Position numbers and translations under genes: made by a program
Source: Pseudoalteromonas sp. T1lg23B
Lineage (GTDB): Bacteria; Pseudomonadota; Gammaproteobacteria; Enterobacterales; Alteromonadaceae
DNA length: 64,000 nucleotides
Direction: 5' to 3'
Assembly (NCBI RefSeq): GCF_002964665.1
Contig: NZ_PQBZ01000034.1
Location: 1,537,502 to 1,601,501 of the forward strand
Shown here: one piece after another, positions 56,424 through 64,000 of the stretch
How the letters are laid out: each line of letters starts with the position of its first letter
How positions within the stretch are numbered: the first letter of the stretch is position 1
Notes under the pieces: model-generated
What the model was told of the DNA's origin: nothing
Database searches by the model: none
The model's input: only the letters and a program-made list of their open reading frames with translations

Positions 56424-57437
56424 TTATCTAGCAGCCATCATTGCCACTGCTGTGTCGAGCATTCGATTCGCAAAGCCCCACTCGTTATCACACCACACTA
56501 ACAATTTTACGAGTCGTCTATGGCTAACTCGAGTTTGTGTGCCATCAATGATACAGGAGTGCGAGTCATGATTGAAATCAACCGAGACCAAAGGTTCTTC
56601 GGTATAACTCAAGATACCCTCTAAGCGCCCTGATGCAGCTTGTTGTAACACCTGATTGACTCGCACTAAATCTACATCGGCGTTAAGTGTCACGCTTAAA
56701 TCCATCGCCGTCACATTAATGGTGGGCACGCGTACCGCGATGGCCTCAAAACGGCTATGAAATTTAGGTAATATACGTTCAATACCGCGTGCCAGTTTAG
56801 TATCCACAGGGATAATTGATTGGCTGGCTGCACGAGTACGTCTTAGATCACTATGATATGCGTCAATAACTTGCTGATCATGCATAGAAGCATGGATGGT
56901 CGTGATCGCTCCAGATTCAATACCAAAAGCATCATCCAACACCTTTATGACAGGTACGATGCAATTAGTTGTACATGAACCATTAGATACAATACTATGT
57001 GAAGACTGAAGCTCTTCATCATTGATACCATATACGATGGTCGCATCAACGTCCGCATCCGCTGGTTGAGAAAAAAGCACTTTTTTTGCGCCCGCATTTA
57101 AATGGCGCATCGCATCCGCACGAGAATGAAACACTCCAGTACACTCAAGTACCACATCAACATCCAACGCCTGCCACGGCAATAAACTAGGGTCAGCTTC
57201 ATTAAATAGTTGGATTGTATCACCAGCAACATTTAAATACGGAGCTTGATGGCTTACATCAAACGCAAAACGCCCATGAGAAGTATCATATTTTAAGAGG
57301 TGGGCAACGGCTTTAGGGTCTGCTAATTCGTTGATAGCAACAACTTGAATTTCGTGCTGGCGTCCAGACTCGTACAAAGCGCGTACTATGTTGCGACCGA
57401 TACGACCAAAACCATTAATTGCCAGTTTGATTGCCAT
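56424..57437 (-). CDS. epd: Erythrose-4-phosphate dehydrogenase
   Basis: Epd oxidises erythrose-4-phosphate to 4-phosphoerythronate for pyridoxal phosphate synthesis. The 337-residue GAPDH-like protein has the NAD site [17 protein letters not shown], the catalytic Cys in [39 protein letters not shown] and [13 protein letters not shown]. The epd-pgk-fbaA neighbourhood separates it from the glycolytic GapA, and [11 protein letters not shown] is typical of Epd. A related GAPDH function cannot be excluded by sequence alone. Confidence 0.93.
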   Translation of the reverse strand: MAIKLAINGFGRIGRNIVRALYESGRQHEIQVVAINELADPKAVAHLLKYDTSHGRFAFDVSHQAPYLNVAGDTIQLFNEADPSLLPWQALDVDVVLECTGVFHSRADAMRHLNAGAKKVLFSQPADADVDATIVYGINDEELQSSHSIVSNGSCTTNCIVPVIKVLDDAFGIESGAITTIHASMHDQQVIDAYHSDLRRTRAASQSIIPVDTKLARGIERILPKFHSRFEAIAVRVPTINVTAMDLSVTLNADVDLVRVNQVLQQAASGRLEGILSYTEEPLVSVDFNHDSHSCIIDGTQTRVSHRRLVKLLVWCDNEWGFANRMLDTAVAMMAAR

Positions 57438-57628
57438 TAAATTGAAAATCCAGCTAAATGCGAATAATTACAGGAGCTTTGCTCCTAAGGTGGCGCTATT
57501 GTAATCGACCATGGTTAAATGTGTAAGGGTAATGACAAACTTTTTTTACATACCGAGTTGAAATACGGGTTCGCATGAACCTAATCCATGCTCAAAGCGC
57601 AAGTCTAGACCTTGCCACGACTCTTGTA

Positions 57629-58273
57629 TCAAGTAGCGGCTCGCTGAAGTAATTGTCCAAGCTTGAGACGTTTACCTGAACTAATTGCACTGCTCTGAGC
57701 TAGTAAAAGCTCAGCAGTGGCCAAAGAGTCCGTTAACGCATTATGCACAGCATAATCTGGCAGGTGATAACGGCTGCGACATGCCGACAAAGTTAAACTC
57801 TGTATGTTTAATGGCTCAGTTCGCGCCGCTAAACGACGCTTTTCGATTGCCATGGTATCCAATATAGCTAACGGACTTAACACTAAGTCGTAACATTGAC
57901 ATGCCTTTTTTAAAAAAGCCCAATCCAACGGGGCATTATGACACACCAGTATTTTTCCCTCTAACGCAGCGGCTAATCGTGTCAGAATAGAGTTTATCGA
58001 CTCACCTTGTTCCAGCATCTGTTCATCAATGCCATGGTATACAGGGCTTTGCGACAACGCCTTCACTTCTTTATTCAAAAAATATTCGGCAGAGTCTAAA
58101 CGCACTTTTCCCTGCTCTAGCACCAGCCAAGCGGCGGAAACTATCTCATCTTTTTGAGCATCCAGTCCGGTGAGTTCAAGATCCAGGATCAAATACCGTG
58201 CAGCGTTAAATTCGAGTTGGCGCAACTTCATTCTGCAGTATAACTTACGCCACCAGCGTACCAACCATCTCAT
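57629..58273 (-). CDS. DnaQ-like 3'-5' exonuclease
   Basis: A 214-residue DEDDh-type exonuclease: ExoI YLILDLELTGLDAQKDEIVS with catalytic Asp/Glu, ExoII region VCHNAPLDWAFLKKACQ and ExoIII HNALTDSLATAELLLAQ with the His/Asp pair. Similar proteins accompany the cNMP/CBS/DUF294 protein and acetate-type symporter in Vibrio and Pseudomonas-like loci, though their role is unknown. It is not the main replicative epsilon subunit by context. Its ATG overlaps the stop of the upstream gene (ATGA). Confidence 0.87.
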   Translation of the reverse strand: MRWLVRWWRKLYCRMKLRQLEFNAARYLILDLELTGLDAQKDEIVSAAWLVLEQGKVRLDSAEYFLNKEVKALSQSPVYHGIDEQMLEQGESINSILTRLAAALEGKILVCHNAPLDWAFLKKACQCYDLVLSPLAILDTMAIEKRRLAARTEPLNIQSLTLSACRSRYHLPDYAVHNALTDSLATAELLLAQSSAISSGKRLKLGQLLQRAAT

Positions 58274-60108
58274 AGGCTGCCTCTGGCAAATTTAAACGCA
58301 CAAGCCTGTTGCGCTTGTTTTATCAGGTAAAAAGCTTCTTTTAATTGATGCCTCTCTAGTGAGGTGAGGTGCTGCGGGTTGATGCAGTTTTCTGGTAACT
58401 GCTCATGTTCTAGCTGGGTTTTGAGTCTGAGTTGAGTGAGATAGCGCCAGCAGTCTTTTAAATCGTAAATATCTGCTTTGTTCAAAAGCGTAGCACCTAG
58501 CAAGGCATCTAAACGCTCTAAGGTATTCGCTTTATAGATCTGGGCTTTGAGCGCGTACAGACGGACCAGATCATTAATGATCACCACCCCACGACGTTTT
58601 AAATCCAAATACTTATGTTGCTGTTGGTCTGTTTCCAATTTAAATTGCTGAAACAAGCCCAAAGGCACTGAGTTAGTACTAATATCGGTCGCCATGGCCG
58701 CAAAAAACAATTCATTCTTTGTTAATTCACTTAACTGTGTGGCGAACTCATTATACAAAACACTACTGCCTTCAATAAATCGGATATCGAAATAGATTTT
58801 GCAATTGAGCATTGCCTTTGGCGTTGGCTGAGCTATCCAGTTTTCAAAACGTGCTAACCACTGCTTGAGCGAACCTCGACAATCCGCATTACTGGCCATG
58901 ATATTACCGGGACAAGTACGAATACCACAGTGAGCCAGTTGCTCGCACACAAATTGCCCTAATCCCGCAAAATAGCGCCGCTGTTCATCGTTCACGTCAT
59001 CAGGCAGCAACAAACCGTTATCTTGATCCGAGTGTAGCGTTTGTTCTTCTCTGGCTTGTGATCCAAAACAGATCCAACTGAAGGCACATGGAGCCTCACC
59101 GTGCTCTAACTGGTACAACGCAATTAACCGAGCGGTAAGTGCATCACTAAGGCCACTCAGTAATTTACCTATCAAAGAGATATCTTCGATGTTGTTGGCG
59201 AAACTTTTTAGCAAGGTAGGGATCTCTGTTGCACATAACTTTAGTTGGGTGAGGCTTTGTGCTTTGTAAATCTTACCTATTAATTGTACCGGATCGCTCT
59301 TTTGCTGACGCAACAAATCGGTACTGGTTAGCATTCCAAGGGGCTCATGGCGCTCGTTTAGCACAGGCAAGTGATGAATATTATGCTTGAGCATTAAGTG
59401 CAGTGCTGAAAACACCCGATTATGTTCAAATATGTATTTTGGTGAGTCAGTCATAATCGATGCAATCGACTGCTGCGGTGATATTCCTACGGCGAGTACT
59501 CTATTTCGTAAATCTCGGTCCGTCACCACTCCCAACAACTTTTGCTGCTCACTGATAATAATCGACGAAACCGAATGTTGGCTCATGGTTTTTGCCGCAT
59601 CATAAATGCTCGCATCCGGTGCCAGCATAACAGCGCCTTTAGTCATCACATCACTGATCTTCTTTTCCGACCAGCTATCACGACTTTGTTTATAGTGCGA
59701 GGAAAGTAGACGGTTAGCATGTGCTTTTACAAAGTGCTGCTCAAATACTTTATATTCGCGGCGTAAAAACTCAAAGTCTTCTTCTTTGAGTAGATAAACT
59801 AAACCAGCAACATTGACCTGTAGCTGGTTTTTAATGGCTTCACCAGTAAGCAATGACGGGTAACCAAAGTAGTCACCTTCAGCCAAACGTGTGATCACTT
59901 CACCATGTGCGGTGAGTAAGTCATAACTACCAGAGCGGACAAGGTACAAATATAAATTGCCACTGCGTAACCATTGATGCTGGTTTTGCTCGGTCAGATA
60001 AATCACCTCAATATGGGTGGAAAAGAAATGGCTGGCTGCTTCTGGTAGCTGACTAAACGGCATTTGCTTACTAACAAACCGTTTAACCTCTGCAATTTCA
60101 GGTATCAT
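58270..60108 (-). CDS. cNMP-binding/CBS/DUF294 nucleotidyltransferase-like protein
   Basis: A 612-residue cytoplasmic protein in three parts. A cyclic-nucleotide-binding-like domain (~15-135, LYLYLVRSGSYDLL) is followed by a CBS pair (~145-270, MTKGAVMLAPDASI and LGVVTDRDLRNRVLA). A DUF294 region resembling protein-PII uridylyltransferases (~330-600) contains the nucleotidyltransferase motif GSQAREEQTLHSDQDN. Related genes lie beside acetate-type symporters in Vibrio and Pseudomonas. I use ATG 60108, preceded by AGGAG. TTG 60132 is also in frame. Signalling or control of the symporter is an inference from context. Confidence 0.88.
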   Translation of the reverse strand: MIPEIAEVKRFVSKQMPFSQLPEAASHFFSTHIEVIYLTEQNQHQWLRSGNLYLYLVRSGSYDLLTAHGEVITRLAEGDYFGYPSLLTGEAIKNQLQVNVAGLVYLLKEEDFEFLRREYKVFEQHFVKAHANRLLSSHYKQSRDSWSEKKISDVMTKGAVMLAPDASIYDAAKTMSQHSVSSIIISEQQKLLGVVTDRDLRNRVLAVGISPQQSIASIMTDSPKYIFEHNRVFSALHLMLKHNIHHLPVLNERHEPLGMLTSTDLLRQQKSDPVQLIGKIYKAQSLTQLKLCATEIPTLLKSFANNIEDISLIGKLLSGLSDALTARLIALYQLEHGEAPCAFSWICFGSQAREEQTLHSDQDNGLLLPDDVNDEQRRYFAGLGQFVCEQLAHCGIRTCPGNIMASNADCRGSLKQWLARFENWIAQPTPKAMLNCKIYFDIRFIEGSSVLYNEFATQLSELTKNELFFAAMATDISTNSVPLGLFQQFKLETDQQQHKYLDLKRRGVVIINDLVRLYALKAQIYKANTLERLDALLGATLLNKADIYDLKDCWRYLTQLRLKTQLEHEQLPENCINPQHLTSLERHQLKEAFYLIKQAQQACAFKFARGSL

Positions 60109-60163
60109 CCTCGCTCCTAAACTGTTCGCCAATAACCATCGGGTAACCCGTTATTCTTGAACT

Positions 60164-60189
60164 AAAAACCCAGCCCATTGGGCTGGGTT
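60164..60189 (-). terminator. Rho-independent terminator after the symporter gene
   Basis: AACCCAGCCC (60167-60176) and GGGCTGGGTT (60180-60189) form a 10-bp stem around ATT. On the - strand it is followed by TTTTT. It separates the symporter from the DUF294 gene. Confidence 0.85.
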
Positions 60190-60215
60190 GTCCCTTACAA
60201 TACTAGCAAATGAAT

Positions 60216-61943
60216 CTAGTGCGCGTGGGCGGCACTGGACCCTTTAGGATTACGGATACTTTCCACCATTTGCTGTACTTCCTCTGGTGTCTGCGCCGTC
60301 AATTTGAGTACCACAGCAGCGACAATGAAATTCACCATCATACCCACAATACCTATTCCTTCAGGTGAAATCCCAAACAACCAGTTCGCTGGAGTATTAA
60401 GTTCTGGACTAATAAACTTGAAGTAGATGATATATGCCGCCGTAAAGGTTATCCCAGTGACCATACCTGCAATCGCACCTTCTTTGTTCATACGTTTAGA
60501 AAAAATCCCCATAATGATCGCAGGGAAGAAGCTTGCTGCCGCAAGACCAAACGCAAACGCCACGACCGATGCAACAAATCCCGGCGGATTAATACCAAAG
60601 TAAGCAGAAATAACTATCGCAACCATGGCCGATAAGCGCGCCGCTAACAGCTCTTGTTTATCACTGATGTTGGGCTTCAAGGTTCGCTTAAGTAGGTCAT
60701 GAGACACCGAGGTTGAAATAACCAATAGAAGGCCTGCTGTGGTCGAAAGTGCCGCTGCAATTCCGCCTGCGGCAACCAGTGCAATCACCCATGCCGGTAA
60801 ATCAGCAATTTCGGGATTTGCCAACACCATAATATCACGGTCAATTTGCACCTCGTTGGCACTATTTGGGTCGCTAATTTTGCCTGACGAATAGAACATC
60901 TTGCCGTCATTGTTTTTGTCTTCAAACACAATCAGCCCTGTTCTTTCCCAGTTTTTTACCCAAGTTGGTGCCTCCGCATAGGCTGTACCACTGCCATCTT
61001 TACCATTAATAGTATCAATCATATTAACGCGAGCGAAGGAGGCTACTGCGGGTGCAGTCGTGTAAACAATAGCAATGAACACAAGTGTCCATGCTGCCGA
61101 GATGCGCGTGTCTTTAACGCGAGGTACAGTGAAAAAGCGCACAATAACATGAGGCAGGCCTGCCGTGCCTACCATCAGAGCTGCCGTGATGGCAAACACA
61201 TCTATCATGCTTTTTGAGCCTTCAGTATATTGTGCAAATCCCAACTCAGCACTGAGACCATCAAGCTTATCCAACACATACATACCAGAACCATCAGCAA
61301 GTGTTGCACCAAAGCCTGTTTGGGGTAGTAAATGTCCCGTCATCATCAAGGAAATAAAAATAGCAGGCACTAGATACGCGAACACTAACACACAGTATTG
61401 TGCAACTTGGGTATAGGTTATCCCCTTCATGCCACCAAGTACGGCATAGAAGAAAACGATCACCATACCAATGTATACACCTGTTTCTATATCCACCTCA
61501 AGAAAGCGAGAAAATACCACGCCAACACCACGCATTTGACCTGCTATGTAAGTAAAACAAATGAAAATGGCACACATAATGGCAACGACACGCGCAACCT
61601 GTGAGTAGTAACGGTCGCCGATAAAGTCGGGGACTGTGAATTTACCGAACTTACGAAGATAAGGCGCAAGACACAGCGCTAACAATACATAGCCACCAGT
61701 CCATCCCATGAGGTACACGCCACCGTCATAACCTGCAAATGAAATAATCCCCGCCATGGAAATAAATGACGCAGCACTCATCCAGTCAGCAGCCGTTGCC
61801 ATCCCATTTGCGAACGGTGGAACGCCGCCACCTGCAACATAGAAATCTTGAGTGGAGCCAGCACGAGCCCAGATTGCAATACCGATATAGAGCGCAAAGC
61901 TCAAACCGACGATTATAAATGTGAGAGTTTGTACATCCATCAT
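60216..61943 (-). CDS. Sodium:solute symporter, acetate/ActP-like (SSS family)
   Basis: A 575-residue inner-membrane carrier with about 13 hydrophobic segments. Family features include FYVAGGGVPPFANGMATAAD with WMSAASFISMAG, YTYIAGQMRGVGV-type sequence and GLPHVIVRFFTVP. A hydrophilic loop (~300-365) is of the kind seen in this subfamily, and PAWVIALVAAGGIAAALSTT carries sodium-site residues. It is close to ActP-type acetate permeases, and the DUF4212 partner plus a CrbS-like sensor support a short-chain carboxylate substrate such as acetate. AGGGG precedes tandem ATG codons. Confidence 0.9.
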   Translation of the reverse strand: MMDVQTLTFIIVGLSFALYIGIAIWARAGSTQDFYVAGGGVPPFANGMATAADWMSAASFISMAGIISFAGYDGGVYLMGWTGGYVLLALCLAPYLRKFGKFTVPDFIGDRYYSQVARVVAIMCAIFICFTYIAGQMRGVGVVFSRFLEVDIETGVYIGMVIVFFYAVLGGMKGITYTQVAQYCVLVFAYLVPAIFISLMMTGHLLPQTGFGATLADGSGMYVLDKLDGLSAELGFAQYTEGSKSMIDVFAITAALMVGTAGLPHVIVRFFTVPRVKDTRISAAWTLVFIAIVYTTAPAVASFARVNMIDTINGKDGSGTAYAEAPTWVKNWERTGLIVFEDKNNDGKMFYSSGKISDPNSANEVQIDRDIMVLANPEIADLPAWVIALVAAGGIAAALSTTAGLLLVISTSVSHDLLKRTLKPNISDKQELLAARLSAMVAIVISAYFGINPPGFVASVVAFAFGLAAASFFPAIIMGIFSKRMNKEGAIAGMVTGITFTAAYIIYFKFISPELNTPANWLFGISPEGIGIVGMMVNFIVAAVVLKLTAQTPEEVQQMVESIRNPKGSSAAHAH

Positions 61944-61950
61944 AATGCCC

Positions 61951-62214
61951 CTATTCGTCTACGCCGTATTTTTTATCCAGTGCATTCATCTTGAATACGT
62001 AGACAAAAATCAAAGCAACAAATGTGTAAATTGCCCCTTGTTGTGAAAACCAAAAACCCAGTTTGAATCCGAAAAAGCGGATTTCATTGAGTACATCCAC
62101 CAGCAAAATGCCAAAACCGAAAGAAACGACAAACCAAATTGCCAACAGTTTAAACATTAAGGTGAGATTTTCTGACCAGTATGCTTTTGCTTGTTGTTCA
62201 TCTTTAAAAGCCAT
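61951..62214 (-). CDS. DUF4212 small membrane protein, symporter partner
   Basis: An 87-residue protein with two membrane segments (LMFKLLAIWFVVSFGFGILLV-type and AIYTFVALIFVYVFKM), typical of DUF4212. It begins MAFKDEQQAKAYWSENL and has FFGFKLGFWFSQQGAIY between the helices. Genes of this family almost always precede an SSS symporter, as here (7 bases). They are thought to be accessory subunits. I use ATG 62214, 7 bases after AGGGGA. An in-frame ATG at 62271 adds 19 unconserved residues. Confidence 0.9.
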   Translation of the reverse strand: MAFKDEQQAKAYWSENLTLMFKLLAIWFVVSFGFGILLVDVLNEIRFFGFKLGFWFSQQGAIYTFVALIFVYVFKMNALDKKYGVDE

Positions 62215-62590
62215 TTTATATCCCCTATCACGTGCTCGCTCTGGAGCTGTGTTGGTGTTAATTGTCACCATTTACCTTAGCAACGGCTTGATAAGAATAA
62301 ATTGAGACCTTAGTCGTAGCAGTAACATTACGTTTACGTCAACTGCACCTTGAGGAAAAATAATGTTGAATTAATTCATTTAATAACAATATGTTAGGTG
62401 AAATTGAAAACATTTATTGAGATGTTCTACGCAAAATATGACGCTTATACGACATTAGTCTAAATCTACTTGAGAAAAATCACTTATTATTTATAAACAA
62501 TACGTTATGAATTTTTCCGTGATTTCGCGTATACAGACACCGAATAAATCTGTGGTAAGGTAAAGTCACCTTGATTTTACAAGAATAATA
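62215..62590. other. Divergent intergenic region upstream of the symporter and sensor genes
   Basis: About 375 AT-rich bases between two divergent genes, with no credible coding sequence. It must hold promoters for both. A weak CRP-like palindrome, GGTGT-N6-TCACC (62254-62269), lies ~40 bases upstream of the DUF4212 gene. No clear -35/-10 pair stands out by eye. Confidence 0.6.
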
Positions 62591-64000
62591 ATGACAGTAG
62601 CTCTAATTCTGGTCTCTCTCGGCTATATTGGCGTCTTGTTCTGGCTTGCCAACTGGGGAGATAAAACCACACCACTGGCAATGCGGATCACACATCATCC
62701 CTTTGTGTATGCTTTTTCGCTAGGTATCTATTGCACCTCATGGACATATTACGGATCCGTCGGCTCTGCCGCAGAAAGTAGCTGGCACTACTTACCAATT
62801 TTACTCGGACCCGCTTTGTTGTTTGTCTTTGGTCATGGTTTTTTGCGTAAGTTGATTTTGGTTAGTAAAAAGCAAAACATTACCACCATCGCCGATTTTA
62901 TCTCCGCCCGTTACGGCAAGCGCCAAGCCACCGCAGTTATGGTCACTATGATTGCACTGCTGGCCACCATCCCCTACATTGCATTACAACTCAAAGCGCT
63001 TAGCAGCAGCTTCTTATTATTGCAACAGGGATCACTGCTCTCAGGGAGTGCTTTAGCTTTGACAGGTACACTGATCATGGCGTTATTCGCCATCTTTTTT
63101 GGCACCAGAAAAGTGGATGTGACCGAATATCGTTCAGGTCTAATGTTGGCCGTTGCTTTTGAGTCCATTATAAAATTCATCGCGCTGGGAGCGGTTGCGA
63201 TTTTAGCCATAATTGCACTACTCAAGGTACCAGATAGTCGCACTATTAATATTGAGCATTGGTTGGACTTTGATGCCTTTAATTTCAATTTCGTAGGTCA
63301 AAGCCTCATGGCAGCTGCGGCTATTATTTGTTTGCCACGGCAATTTCATGTCACCGTGGTGGATAACCAAGATCGTCGTCACTTACGCACCGCTCGCTGG
63401 GCCTTTCCATTATACCTATTGCTCATTGCAGCCATGATCATTCCAATTGCAACGGCAGCAATACACCCACAAATCGGCGCTGATATTGCCGCCGACAGCT
63501 TTGTATTGGCGCTGCCATTAATGCAAGACCACCCAATCATCACCACCTTTGTATTTATCGGTGGTCTATCAGCAGCTACGGCCATGATAGTCGTTGCCAC
63601 GCTCACGCTCAGTACGATGCTCTCAAACGATGTCGTACTACCACTGTTACTGAAACGAAAGTTAAAGCGCAGTGCCCTCACCCGCAACTATAAAACCCCC
63701 ATTTTAATGATCCGCCGCATCATTATCGCTGCGATCTTATTACTCGCTTATTTATATCAACAATGGTTTGGCCACGGTGAAGCACTGGCGAATATGGGGT
63801 TGGTTGCGTTTTCACTGGTCACACAGTTGTTGCCTGCCATTGTCGGTGGCCTATACTGGCGTAAAGGTCACGCCTATGGCGTTTATGCTGGCTTGCTGGC
63901 CGGCTTTATCTGCTGGGCACTATTTTTAATGCTGCCTGTCGTGGGCACCGGTATCGCGCTGGATTACGAACTGCGTCAAAGCATTATTACTCGAGGAACA
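62591..64000 (+). CDS. CbrA/CrbS-type sensor histidine kinase with SSS-like N-terminus (partial)
   Basis: An open frame of 470 codons runs from ATG 62591 off the right edge. The visible part is a polytopic sodium:solute-symporter-like domain: MTVALILVSLGYIGVLFWLA, SLGIYCTSWTYYGSVGSAAE, FISARYGKRQATAVMVT, GTRKVDVTEYRSGLMLAVAFE and the LPRQFHVTVVDN motif typical of CbrA/CrbS. The PAS and kinase domains would follow beyond the window. It is divergent from the DUF4212-symporter pair, the arrangement seen for Vibrio crbS, whose CrbSR system activates acetate utilisation. I therefore infer control of the neighbouring symporter and of acs. Confidence 0.88.
   Translation, partial: MTVALILVSLGYIGVLFWLANWGDKTTPLAMRITHHPFVYAFSLGIYCTSWTYYGSVGSAAESSWHYLPILLGPALLFVFGHGFLRKLILVSKKQNITTIADFISARYGKRQATAVMVTMIALLATIPYIALQLKALSSSFLLLQQGSLLSGSALALTGTLIMALFAIFFGTRKVDVTEYRSGLMLAVAFESIIKFIALGAVAILAIIALLKVPDSRTINIEHWLDFDAFNFNFVGQSLMAAAAIICLPRQFHVTVVDNQDRRHLRTARWAFPLYLLLIAAMIIPIATAAIHPQIGADIAADSFVLALPLMQDHPIITTFVFIGGLSAATAMIVVATLTLSTMLSNDVVLPLLLKRKLKRSALTRNYKTPILMIRRIIIAAILLLAYLYQQWFGHGEALANMGLVAFSLVTQLLPAIVGGLYWRKGHAYGVYAGLLAGFICWALFLMLPVVGTGIALDYELRQSIITRGT

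Noticed and set aside
57560..57590. Hairpin GGTTC-GCAT-GAACC downstream of the exonuclease gene as a terminator
   Set aside because: The stem is only 5-6 bp and no T run follows on the - strand.

Overview
The window is an ordinary chromosomal segment of a marine gammaproteobacterium. It most resembles Alteromonadales, probably Pseudoalteromonas or a close relative. This rests on protein sequences close to but distinct from those of Escherichia coli, moderate-to-low GC, and several conserved neighbourhoods: rpsU-yqeY-dnaG-rpoD, dusB-fis, the pilA/C/D-coaE-yacG region, dksA-gluQRS-pcnB-folK-panBC, phoBR, epd-pgk-fbaA, and an acetate-type symporter locus beside a CbrA/CrbS-like sensor. Genes are dense, with short intergenic gaps and many clear factor-independent terminators. 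No tRNA, rRNA, CRISPR array, prophage or intact insertion sequence was seen.

Layout. 1-6.5 kb: ftsY (start only), rsmD, then the macromolecular-synthesis operon rpsU-yqeY-dnaG-rpoD, then prmA. 6.7-15.4 kb: dusB-fis, purH, an exported methyltransferase-like lipoprotein, purD, a small unknown membrane protein with fau, then rpiA and serA. 15.4-22.9 kb: radA with an unknown partner, a large two-PilZ protein, ampDE and nadC. 23.1-28.6 kb: type IV pilus genes pilA, pilC, pilD, coaE, pilB and yacG, with pilB in an unusual place. 28.6-33.1 kb: an envelope-stress cluster (Spy/CpxP-like protein, cpxRA, a lysophospholipase-like hydrolase, fieF). 33.3-36 kb: trmL, and the operon rhodanese-grxC-secB-gpsA. 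36.3-43.7 kb: gpmI-envC-ctpA-yibQ, a CBS protein, pepB, sfsA. 43.9-49.2 kb: dksA-gluQRS-pcnB-folK-panB-panC and a cysteine-rich lipoprotein. 49.3-53.6 kb: pstS, phoR, phoB and a porin. 53.7-57.4 kb: a repeat-flanked element remnant, then fbaA, pgk and epd. 57.6-64 kb: DnaQ-like exonuclease, cNMP/CBS/DUF294 protein, symporter and DUF4212 protein, facing a truncated sensor kinase.

Two normally indispensable or highly conserved genes, dnaG and secB, are each broken by an apparent loss of one base. The simplest reading is sequencing or assembly error, not real gene loss. Regulatory signals of note are a conserved AUU start codon for pcnB, a four-fold 11-bp phased Pho-box array for pstS that begins inside the end of phoR, a Pho box before phoB, and a CpxR box before cpxR.

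I found no large undescribed system. The most interesting items are the pcnB AUU start, the pstS Pho array, the repeat-flanked element near 53.7-53.95 kb, the symmetric-cysteine lipoprotein, the exported methyltransferase-like lipoprotein in the purine genes, and the cpxRA-hydrolase operon.
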